Below are positions 1 through 4,875 of a DNA stretch of 10,207 nucleotides, piece after piece. How positions within the stretch are numbered: position 1 is the stretch's first letter; the number at the start of each line of letters is the position of its first letter. The DNA lies in the NCBI GenBank assembly GCA_001795975.1, contig MGLG01000010.1, positions 1-10,207 of the forward strand. The letters are read 5' to 3'. Both the position numbers and the translations under genes were made by a program. Origin of the DNA: Candidatus Yanofskybacteria bacterium RIFOXYD1_FULL_42_10. Its GTDB lineage: Bacteria > Patescibacteriota > Minisyncoccia > 2-02-FULL-40-12 > GWA2-44-9. Below the pieces are notes generated by a model. That model was not told where the DNA came from. It saw only the letters and a program-made list of their open reading frames with translations, and did not search any database.

Positions 1-269
1 ATGAATTACAAAAACTCTACGAGAGTTTGGAAGCTGAAGAAAAGACTCTTAAGGATCAGCTTAACCGGATAGCCAACAAAAACCCAGCCGTTAAAGGAGA
101 TTACGAAGTAAGAGTGCCAAATTATGGCGATGAAGATGAAGAAAACATCCAGGAATCGGTTGATTTAGACAGCAATATGGCCATGGTTAATGAATTAGAA
201 ACAAAACTTAGAGAGATAGAAGAAACAAAGAAAAAAATAAAAGACGGTACTTACGGAAAAACCAATTAA
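1..269 (+). CDS. DksA/TraR-like coiled-coil protein, 5' partial, lacking the zinc finger
   Basis: The open frame starts at base 3 and ends at TAA 267-269. A TTG at 27 could start an 80-aa product, but in-frame codons before it (ELQKLYESL) continue the same helical pattern, so the true start is probably outside the window. The sequence is highly charged: a helix, a loop containing KNPAVKGDYEVRVPNYGDED, then a second helix ending EETKKKIKDGTYGK. This matches, from memory, the N-terminal coiled coil and acidic loop of DksA/TraR proteins of Patescibacteria, which insert into the RNA polymerase secondary channel and modulate initiation. In that family GTYG is followed by the CxxC zinc finger; here the protein ends GTYGKTN-stop, and no Cys codon follows in that frame. 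The comM coding start lies about 40 bases downstream on the same strand, so the two may be cotranscribed. The family call is moderately sure; loss of the finger is read directly. Confidence 0.68.
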   Translation, partial: ELQKLYESLEAEEKTLKDQLNRIANKNPAVKGDYEVRVPNYGDEDEENIQESVDLDSNMAMVNELETKLREIEETKKKIKDGTYGKTN

Positions 270-283
270 TCTATCGTATTTTT

Positions 284-310
284 GAGGAGGGAACGATTTG
301 ATTAAATTTG
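284..310 (+). promoter_or_regulatory. comM ribosome-binding site with two candidate TTG starts
   Basis: A strong GAGGAGG (284-290) precedes two TTG codons. The first (298-300) has ideal 7-nt spacing but is out of the comM frame and opens only a short frame. The second (308-310) is in frame and gives the N-terminus expected for the family, but lies 17 nt from the motif. An in-frame TGA at 299-301 rules out any start further upstream. The comM start therefore has either an unusually long spacing or a coupled/shifted initiation. Confidence 0.6.
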
Positions 311-1888
311 TCCATCAGAATATTTTCTTCTGCCATCAGCGGCATAGACGCTCAAGTTATTGAAGTTGAGGTTGATTCCAACCCCGGCCTTCATGCTTTT
401 AATATTGTCGGATTACCCGACAAAGCCGTTGAAGAATCCAAAGACAGAATTGCTTCGGCAATAAAAAACAGTGGCTTAAAGCCACCCAACTCAAAACACA
501 AGAAAATCGTTATAAATCTTGCTCCGGCCGACTTGAAAAAAGAAGGGCCGTCTTATGATTTGCCCATCGCCGTTGGTTATTTGCTGGAAACCAAACAAAT
601 CAAGTTTGATTCATCAAAAAAACTTTTTGTCGGAGAGTTGTCGCTTGATGGCTCTTTGAAGCACACCAACGGTATTTTAGCGACGGCTATTTTGGCTAAA
701 AACTTAGGTTTTAGCGATATTATAGTTCCCCACTCCAACAAGAAAGAAGCTTTGGTAATAAGGGGATTGAATGTGGTTGGAGCGAAAAACATATCAGAAG
801 TCGTTGGTTATTTGGATGGCACCATGCCAATGCTCGCTGATAACTCTCAAAATGCCTCTGTCGCGAACGAAAATACTGAAACAGGCATTACCTCATTATT
901 TATGATAAAAGGTCAGGAAAGCGCCAAGAGAGCGTTAATAGTAGCCGCGGCGGGAGCTCACAATATTCTTATGTCCGGTTCACCCGGTTCCGGCAAAACA
1001 CTATTGGCCAAAGCATTGGCTGAATTAATGCCAAAGATGTCATTTGATGAAGCAATTGAAGTCGCAAAAATATATAGTTCTGTTGGATTAATCAAGGATT
1101 CAGCATTGTCTTTTGAACGACCGTTCAGAAATCCGCACCATACCACCTCGGCGCCGGCTATGGTTGGCGGAGGAGCCTGGCCGCGGCCGGGCGAAATAAG
1201 TTTAGCCCATAGAGGTGTTTTATTTCTTGACGAACTACCTGAATTTCCCAGAAATGTGCTTGAAAGCTTAAGACAACCGCTTGAAGAGGGTACAATTTCT
1301 GTATCAAGAACCGCCAGCTCCGTTGTTTTACCGGCTAAATTCACTTTTGTGGCGGCGATGAATCCTTGCCCCTGCGGGAATTATGGCGATGAAAGGAATG
1401 TCTGTCTTTGCTCGCCGATAAATGTTTTGCGTTATAGAAAAAAGGTTTCCGGTCCCCTTTTGGATAGGGTTGACATACAGATAAATGTTCCGCGCGAAAC
1501 GATACAAAATGAGGAATTTGGCAAGAGCGGATTAGAAATCCAAAGGAAAACAAAAGAAATAAAAGAACAAATTGCCAATGCCAGAAAAATGCAGTTTACG
1601 AGGTTTGCCGATTCGGCAAGCTCACGGCAAGTCGGCTCGGGAATTTATAATAATTCGGAAATAAATTACAAAAATATTGATAAACATTGTGTTTTGGAAC
1701 CAAATGCCGAGGATTTTTTGCGTCAAGCCATAAATGCCAAGGGCTTATCGCTTAGGGCGTATCACAAAATAAAGAAATTAGCCCGCACAATCGCCGATTT
1801 AGAGCAATCGGAGTTTATAAAAGAAAGCCATATCGCCGAAGCGGTAAAATTGAGGGTAAATGAGAAGATTTTGAGTGAATTGGGGTGA
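308..1888 (+). CDS. comM: ComM/YifB family Mg-chelatase-like AAA+ ATPase
   Basis: This is a 526-aa protein; E. coli YifB is about 506 aa, so it is full length. The order is: an N-terminal ChlI-like domain (about 1-175, with FNIVGLPD and the conserved NLAPADLKKEGPSYDLPIAV); an AAA+ core with Walker A GSPGSGKT (224-231), the RNPHHTTS motif and Walker B VLFLDE (304-309); a four-Cys cluster CPC..CLC (C354, C356, C366, C368) typical of the family; then the C-terminal Mg_chelatase_C domain with the LSLRAYHKIKKLARTIADLE signature. In Vibrio and Haemophilus, ComM is a hexameric helicase that promotes branch migration during natural transformation; that role here is inferred from family. It is not a true magnesium chelatase. 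The start is TTG at 308 because an in-frame stop lies just upstream and the next residues fit the family N-terminus. It ends in TGA. Upstream lies the DksA-like gene on the same strand. Confidence 0.95.
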   Translation: MSIRIFSSAISGIDAQVIEVEVDSNPGLHAFNIVGLPDKAVEESKDRIASAIKNSGLKPPNSKHKKIVINLAPADLKKEGPSYDLPIAVGYLLETKQIKFDSSKKLFVGELSLDGSLKHTNGILATAILAKNLGFSDIIVPHSNKKEALVIRGLNVVGAKNISEVVGYLDGTMPMLADNSQNASVANENTETGITSLFMIKGQESAKRALIVAAAGAHNILMSGSPGSGKTLLAKALAELMPKMSFDEAIEVAKIYSSVGLIKDSALSFERPFRNPHHTTSAPAMVGGGAWPRPGEISLAHRGVLFLDELPEFPRNVLESLRQPLEEGTISVSRTASSVVLPAKFTFVAAMNPCPCGNYGDERNVCLCSPINVLRYRKKVSGPLLDRVDIQINVPRETIQNEEFGKSGLEIQRKTKEIKEQIANARKMQFTRFADSASSRQVGSGIYNNSEINYKNIDKHCVLEPNAEDFLRQAINAKGLSLRAYHKIKKLARTIADLEQSEFIKESHIAEAVKLRVNEKILSELG

Positions 1889-1919
1889 ACATTTCAAATT
1901 TGTCCCTCTTTATTTTAAA

Positions 1920-1948
1920 TTGATTTTTTTTTGCAGAAAAAGTAAACT
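1920..1948 (+). promoter_or_regulatory. Candidate promoter of the 72-aa membrane protein gene
   Basis: TTGATT (1920-1925) and TAAACT (1943-1948) are separated by 17 bp in the A+T-rich gap after comM. Each box matches 4 of 6 consensus positions. Transcription would start near 1955, giving a leader of about 45 nt. This is weak evidence, because the gap is generally T-rich. Confidence 0.35.
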
Positions 1949-1998
1949 GGTCGCAGTTCTCTCAATTGCCTGTATTTCAATAAAATAAAGGAGCGGCC

Positions 1999-2217
1999 AT
2001 GAATCTTGGTTGGAAGATTGTGATTATTGTTTATTTTATTGGAATGGCGCTTGCTTATGGAGCTTTGAAAAATCTGCGGTTAAGCAAACTCCCGAGTTTT
2101 GAATGGAATAACATAGACAGATTAATTTGTTTTTTTCTGTCTTGCGGCAGTATTGTCTCACTTATTCAAGCTTTCCAAGATGGCGCTCGGGGCCTTACTT
2201 ATAGAACGCCAAAATAA
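1999..2217 (+). CDS. Small two-helix membrane protein, function unknown
   Basis: The 72-aa frame starts at ATG 1999 with a good ribosome-binding site (AAGGAG at 1988-1993, 5 nt spacing), which makes it a real gene despite its size. Residues about 5-24 (WKIVIIVYFIGMALAYGAL) form one hydrophobic helix and about 43-61 (LICFFLSCGSIVSLIQAF) a second. A basic, Trp-containing linker lies between them and a short polar tail ends the protein. The positively charged linker suggests that both ends face outward and the loop faces the cytoplasm, by the positive-inside rule. I do not recognise a family. It follows comM on the same strand after 110 nt but appears to have its own weak promoter, and a hairpin plus a bidirectional terminator follow it. 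No partner can be named from context. Confidence 0.7.
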   Translation: MNLGWKIVIIVYFIGMALAYGALKNLRLSKLPSFEWNNIDRLICFFLSCGSIVSLIQAFQDGARGLTYRTPK

Positions 2218-2233
2218 CAGGACAAATGCGTCA

Positions 2234-2256
2234 ATAACGACACGGGGTGTCGTTAT
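2234..2256. other. Perfect 10-bp dyad downstream of the small membrane protein
   Basis: ATAACGACAC (2234-2243) and GTGTCGTTAT (2247-2256) form a perfect stem around a GGG loop. It begins 17 nt after the stop codon of the 72-aa gene. It is not followed by a T tract in the plus direction, so by itself it is more likely an mRNA 3'-end stabilising hairpin or protein site than an intrinsic terminator. Confidence 0.6.
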
Positions 2257-2260
2257 AATA

Positions 2261-2285
2261 AAAACGGGCCCAAAGCCCATTTTTA
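2261..2285. terminator. Bidirectional intrinsic terminator between convergent genes
   Basis: An A-run, a GGGC/GCCC stem (2266-2269 and 2275-2278, loop CCAAA) and a T-run follow one another. Read on plus, the stem is followed by ATTTTTATTTT; read on minus, it is followed by GTTTTTATT. It sits between the 72-aa gene (plus) and the first M23 gene (minus), where a shared terminator is expected. Confidence 0.65.
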
Positions 2286-2297
2286 TTTTCAACTTTC

Positions 2298-2317
2298 AAT
2301 GTTCCGCGCGGAACATT
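2298..2317. promoter_or_regulatory. Perfect 20-bp palindrome resembling a parS site
   Basis: AATGTTCCGCGCGGAACATT is self-complementary over all 20 bases. Its inner 16 bases differ from the classical chromosomal parS sequence TGTTCCACGTGGAACA only at two symmetric positions (A to G and T to C flanking the central CG). It overlaps the stop codon of the first M23 gene by two bases. ParB/Spo0J binding is possible; a simple mRNA 3' hairpin is the alternative. Confidence 0.4.
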
Positions 2318-3413
2318 ACTTAGCCAGCGGATTCTTGGCTCCGTGGACTTCAAAATGCAAATGGCATCCCGTTGAACGGCCGGTTGAGCCCATTTTGGCA
2401 ATTTCTTGTCCTTTGGCTATGGTTTCTCCCGCTAAAACAAGCAATTTGCTTGCGTGAGCATAAAAGGTTTCCGTTCCATTAGGATGTGTAAGTTTAATAA
2501 ATTTGCCAAATCCCCCATTCCAACCCACAGCGTCGGATATCGCTACGGTTCCACCAGCCGCGGCAAGTATGGTAGTTCCACAAGAATTAGCGACATCAAC
2601 GCCGTTTCTACCGTGAATTCTGCCCCAGTTATAGCCGGTTGCCGGTATGAGATAGTATCCGCCCAAATTGGGCAAATGAGAAAATGTTGAATTTTTTGCA
2701 ATTGCCGCGGCGGCAGAACCCTTTAATTTTCCATCCGGCACGATAAGTTCATCATCAAGCTGCAGTTGCCCATCCTGGGGAAGAACATTGAATTCTATAA
2801 TGTTTTCTGCCTCTGCGCCGTATTTTTTGGCAATTGAAGCGACAGTGCCCCCCCTTTTTACCTTATGAATAACTCCCGATACCGGCGGTATTTTTAAAAT
2901 TTGACCTGGACTTATACTGTCTGCGTCACGGAGATTATTTGCCCAAATTATGGAATTTACACTGACGCCATAGTCGGAAGCTATGAATGATAAAAGGTCG
3001 CCTTTTTGAACAGTATATTCTACGATTTGATTGCGTTTTTCGTTGTTTTCAACAAAATCTGTAGAGACCGGATTATTGGCCAATAAGGAATTTTGTTGGA
3101 TTGTCTGCGGGTCAAACGTCGCCTCATTGCCGCCCCGACCGTAATCGGAGGAAAAGTTATTTTTTAAAGAAGCGCTGACAAAAGCCGATTGGTTCTGTGA
3201 AGGTACGAAATTGGCAACTGATGCGGCGGTTTCCTCAACATATTTCTTCACCAAATTACCGAAAAGACTGGTCTGGCCCTCGCCGCTTGCTCCCTTGAGC
3301 GCTATGACCAAAAGGACTAAAAAAAGCGTTCCGTAAACGCTAAAAAACCGGCTTCTATAGAAGTTTTTAATCCGTTTGGTTATTTTTTCATCCTGTTCGG
3401 CCAATGCCGCCAA
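2316..3413 (-). CDS. Membrane-anchored LysM-LysM-M23 peptidoglycan endopeptidase (copy 1)
   Basis: The product is 365 aa. A short basic cytoplasmic N-terminus is followed by one transmembrane helix (about 28-42, GTLFLVLLVIALKG), a Gln/Asn-rich linker, LysM 1 (about 131-175), LysM 2 (181-226) and an M23/LytM metallopeptidase domain (about 265-362). The zinc and catalytic residues are visible: HGRNGVD (H267, D273), YAH (H320) and HLHFEVHG (H351, H353). M23 enzymes cut peptide cross-bridges of peptidoglycan; LysM binds its glycan. Topology should be N-in/C-out. Its paralogue lies at 4876-6009. Here LysM 2 has lost the usual GD(S/T)L (KRGGTV instead of KKGDSL) and the M23 core has CGTTILAAA where the paralogue has CGTPIYAAA, so this copy is the more diverged. 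The start is uncertain: TTG 3413 is the only canonical start in the frame before an upstream stop at 3465-3467, yet it has no Shine-Dalgarno motif, and similarity to copy 2 continues upstream of it. Confidence 0.92.
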   Translation of the reverse strand: MAALAEQDEKITKRIKNFYRSRFFSVYGTLFLVLLVIALKGASGEGQTSLFGNLVKKYVEETAASVANFVPSQNQSAFVSASLKNNFSSDYGRGGNEATFDPQTIQQNSLLANNPVSTDFVENNEKRNQIVEYTVQKGDLLSFIASDYGVSVNSIIWANNLRDADSISPGQILKIPPVSGVIHKVKRGGTVASIAKKYGAEAENIIEFNVLPQDGQLQLDDELIVPDGKLKGSAAAAIAKNSTFSHLPNLGGYYLIPATGYNWGRIHGRNGVDVANSCGTTILAAAGGTVAISDAVGWNGGFGKFIKLTHPNGTETFYAHASKLLVLAGETIAKGQEIAKMGSTGRSTGCHLHFEVHGAKNPLAK

Positions 3414-3526
3414 GAGGATAAAAAAGTTTTTGATTTGAGTACTAATAGGCCCAAAATTAAGTTTTCAAAATGGGAAAACCCAAGGAAAACCGCCAAAAAA
3501 GAACTATCCTTCCCAAAAAGACAAAA

Positions 3527-3543
3527 ATTCTCTTTGGGAGAAT
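3527..3543 (-). promoter_or_regulatory. 5'-terminal leader hairpin of M23 copy 1
   Basis: On the minus strand ATTCTC-CCAAA-GAGAAT forms a 6-bp stem, followed by TTTTTGTCTTTTTGGG. It would lie within a few bases of the predicted transcript start. The CCCAAA that spans the stem edge and loop can instead pair with the downstream TTTGGG (fwd CCCAAA at 3512-3517), so two mutually exclusive folds exist. The same arrangement is kept in copy 2 (6332-6348). It could stabilise the mRNA or act as an attenuator. Confidence 0.45.
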
Positions 3544-3553
3544 CACAGATATA

Positions 3554-3583
3554 AAGATATCATTTTTGACCGGCACCTGTCAA
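3554..3583 (-). promoter_or_regulatory. Promoter of M23 copy 1 with -10 dyad
   Basis: On the minus strand TTGACA (3578-3583) is followed after 18 bp by TATCTT (3554-3559), with TGA directly before the -10 box (extended -10). A 5-bp inverted repeat GATAT/ATATC (3548-3561) lies over the -10 box. The same geometry recurs in copy 2. Predicted transcript start is near 3547, giving a leader of about 130 nt. Confidence 0.7.
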
Positions 3584-3608
3584 CCAATTTTTGTGGACAA
3601 AAAGTAGA

Positions 3609-3692
3609 GTCGCATAATGTAAGACATCACTTCGCCTCCGTCTCAATAATCACACTTCGATTTACCTCATAACCTCCATAGCGGCTTCGGGG
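3609..3692. repeat. 84-bp conserved intergenic block, copy A
   Basis: This stretch matches 6413-6496 at 81 of 84 positions; all three differences are transitions. It lies just upstream of the promoter of M23 copy 1, as its twin does for copy 2. On the minus strand one frame is open and ends in TGA, but both differences inside that frame change the amino acid, which argues against coding. It is likely part of a REP-like or mobile repeat, or a conserved regulatory region. Confidence 0.8.
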
Positions 3693-4030
3693 CGTCCCCT
3701 GATTCTAAATTGCTATCCCGATAGCTTGTTATATTGTTAAGAATTTAATTAAAATTCAATCAACAAGAAAACAATTAACAGTCAGCAATTTATTTATATC
3801 ACGCCCTCCGCCCCCACATAGGTTTGTATTTGAAGCTGATGCTCAAGCGAAAAGATTCAAAAGAATAATACAAGGGAGCACAAACAATACAAACAAGTAC
3901 AAACTACAAACAAGGACTGTCCTTGTGATTACCTTCCCATGCCCGCTGCGGTATGCGGTCGGAGCAGAATTATTGAAAAACAGATTAGACGGGGTTTTTC
4001 TAATTTTCACTTGGAGATTATTGATGTGTC
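3693..4030. other. Gene-free intergenic stretch with short repeats
   Basis: No convincing gene is seen in the 915 bases between the first M23 start and the 65-aa gene. This part holds a GCTATC-CC-GATAGC hairpin (3712-3725), four near-tandem ACAAAC units (3880-3915: ACAAACAAT, ACAAACAAGT, ACAAACT, ACAAACAAGG), an adjoining hairpin ACAAGGA/TCCTTGT (3910-3926) and a G+C-richer patch at 3936-3966. A 31-codon frame at 3939-4034 has no ribosome-binding site. Confidence 0.6.
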
Positions 4031-4060
4031 TTGAGGTAATTTGTTTTTTTATTGTATTAT
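4031..4060 (+). promoter_or_regulatory. Candidate promoter upstream of the first GTTAGGGG hairpin
   Basis: TTGAGG (4031-4036), 18 bp, TATTAT (4055-4060). A second -10-like box, TTTAAT (4088-4093), stands 14 nt before GTTAGGGG, close to the 16-nt distance seen at the strong promoter near 9831. Either could drive a short RNA carrying the hairpin. Confidence 0.4.
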
Positions 4061-4101
4061 GTTAAGGTAACAATAGTTTTTTATGTTTTTAATTTCACAT
4101 T

Positions 4102-4136
4102 GTTAGGGGCTACCATGTGTAGCCCCTTCTTCGTAT
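4102..4136 (+). ncRNA. Putative structured RNA motif starting GTTAGGGG, copy 1
   Basis: AGGGGCTAC (4105-4113), loop CATGT and GTAGCCCCT (4119-4127) form a perfect 9-bp stem, then TTCTTCGTA. The first 16 bases match 9847-9862 at 14 positions, and the shared order continues after the hairpin (TGTAGC, then TTCT, then CGTA). The differing bases keep pairing in each copy. It may be a small RNA, a leader element, or a weak terminator; its tail TTCTTC is a poor T tract. Confidence 0.4.
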
Positions 4137-4190
4137 AAATCTATCAACATCGCAAGTTTATAGAAATTGTCAGTGCTTTTTAAGGTGGGG

Positions 4191-4220
4191 TTGACAGATG
4201 GTAGGTGTGTGTGATACACT
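4191..4220 (+). promoter_or_regulatory. Promoter of the 65-aa gene
   Basis: A perfect TTGACA (4191-4196) is followed after 18 bp by TACACT (4215-4220) with TGA just before it (extended -10). This is the same TTGACA-N15-TGATA architecture as both M23 promoters. Transcript start is expected near 4227, giving a leader of about 100 nt. Confidence 0.65.
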
Positions 4221-4235
4221 TAAAGAAGCGCCTTA

Positions 4236-4266
4236 ACCCTTTGGACTATGGGGTACAGCCAAAGGT
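4236..4266 (+). promoter_or_regulatory. Leader hairpin of the 65-aa gene
   Basis: ACCCTTTGG (4236-4244) pairs with CCAAAGGT (4259-4266) with one bulged C, around a 14-nt loop, close to the predicted 5' end of the transcript. Downstream the leader is unstructured and rich in CAA up to the ribosome-binding site AAGGAGG (4316-4322). Confidence 0.4.
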
Positions 4267-4328
4267 AGCCAAAATGGCCGGTATCATTCGTTAACAACAA
4301 CAACCATCAAGTAGCAAGGAGGAAAGAG

Positions 4329-4526
4329 ATGGAAAACACCACGATGGGACCCGCGGGACTGGGGCCCGCGGCGATTTTGAAGAAGTTCTTCGGACTTCTT
4401 CCGGGGGAGACGCTCTTTGAGTTCAGTGCTGAGCTCAAGGAGCTTTCTCCTAAGGAAAAGCGCGAGCTCGCCGAGCTCGCCGCGAAGGAATTGGGGGTCA
4501 TGTTGGCCCCCGAGATGCCGAAGTAG
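4329..4526 (+). CDS. Small G+C-rich 65-aa helical protein, function unknown
   Basis: ATG 4329 follows a perfect AAGGAGG (4316-4322) at 6 nt, with a strong promoter upstream and a strong intrinsic terminator 15 nt after the stop, so this is a convincing monocistronic gene. The product has a Gly/Pro/Ala-rich start (TTMGPAGLGPAA), a hydrophobic ILKKFFGLLPGETL segment, then an amphipathic, Glu/Lys-rich helical region (SAELKELSPKEKRELAELAAKELGV). There is no signal peptide. The pattern FFG-L-PGETL-EF--ELK-LS--EK-EL recalls small phage or phage-like proteins from memory, but I cannot name a family. Codons are strongly biased to G/C endings (CTC, GCC, GAG, TTC, AAG), unlike comM or yraN nearby, which suggests either high expression or recent transfer. 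It is the only gene on plus between the two minus-strand M23 genes. Confidence 0.8.
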   Translation: MENTTMGPAGLGPAAILKKFFGLLPGETLFEFSAELKELSPKEKRELAELAAKELGVMLAPEMPK

Positions 4527-4541
4527 GACAATAACATCCGT

Positions 4542-4579
4542 GGCCCGCAACTAGCAATAGTTTGCGGGTCTTTTTCTTT
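4542..4579 (+). terminator. Intrinsic terminator of the 65-aa gene
   Basis: CCCGCAACTA (4544-4553) pairs with TAGTTTGCGGG (4558-4568) with one bulge, closed by a GCAA tetraloop; the stem extends by G-U and G-C at 4542-4543/4569-4570. TCTTTTTCTTTT follows. This is a textbook rho-independent terminator. Confidence 0.9.
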
Positions 4580-4731
4580 TACTAAACTGTTCCATACGAA
4601 ACACTTTTTAAAAAAGCGAGGATTAGCTCTATATTTCAGACTTGTAGCGGGTTGGCTTGGTTTTACAAGGATCATTCTTGTTTTATTTATTTGACCTCTT
4701 TCGGCAGACCATCAATTTCCAATCAAAGAAA
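4580..4731. other. Intergenic stretch without a supported gene
   Basis: Between the terminator and the REP-like hairpin there is no supported gene. Visible are TGTTCCATACGAAACA (4588-4603), an imperfect palindrome, and a weak ACAAG/CTTGT hairpin near 4666-4682. A 61-codon frame from TTG 4657 runs through the hairpin repeat and looks spurious. Confidence 0.5.
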
Positions 4732-4812
4732 CATAGCGCAGGTCGGGCTTTTTTTCTGAACCTGCCTACTGGCAGGCCGAAGAAAAAAGGCCCGACGGAG
4801 CACTCGTTAAAT
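4732..4812. repeat. REP-like long hairpin repeat, copy 1
   Basis: CATAGCG (4732-4738) leads into GTCGGGC-TTTTTTTC, an inner hairpin CCTGCC-TACT-GGCAGG (4761-4776) and GAAGAAAAAAGGCCCGAC (to 4796), forming one long interrupted stem, then GGAGCACTCGTTAAAT. The last 23 bases (4790-4812) match 6546-6568 with one difference, and CATAGCG also begins the other copy (6481). On minus the long stem could also terminate transcription of M23 copy 2. Confidence 0.7.
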
Positions 4813-4875
4813 TATATTGTGAGTTGGAGTATGGAAAAATAAAAAATGGGCTGAAATACGGGACTAACCGAGTGT

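Noticed and set aside
3609..3692. Minus-strand short frames inside the 84-bp block, some after GGAGG
   Set aside because: The frames differ in end point between the two copies, and both differences in the longest frame change amino acids; not consistent with selection for coding.
3880..3915. ACAAAC units as a CRISPR-like or iteron array
   Set aside because: Units are 7-10 nt with no spacers, too short for CRISPR; only four irregular units and no replication gene nearby to support iterons.
3939..4034. 31-codon plus-strand frame beginning MPAAVCGRSR
   Set aside because: No ribosome-binding site and no recognisable family; could be a remnant but cannot be supported.
4061..4082. GTTA-AGG-TAAC followed by six T as a terminator
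   Set aside because: The stem is only 4 bp (8 with a bulge) and A+T-rich, with no gene upstream on plus; it also overlaps the candidate promoter start.
4102..4330. tmRNA, SRP RNA or tRNA in the long intergenic region
   Set aside because: None of the conserved ends, loops or T-arm sequences of these RNAs could be found by eye.
4588..4603. TGTTCCATACGAAACA as a second parS-like site
   Set aside because: The outer arms resemble parS, but three central bases differ and symmetry is broken; within reach of chance in A+T-rich DNA.
4307..4675. Minus-strand open frames opposite the 65-aa gene
   Set aside because: They run through the terminator hairpin and mirror the G+C-rich plus-strand gene; no ribosome-binding site or recognisable motif.
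4657..4842. 61-codon plus-strand open frame from TTG
   Set aside because: No ribosome-binding site; most of it is the translation of the hairpin repeat 4732-4812, and its composition is not protein-like.
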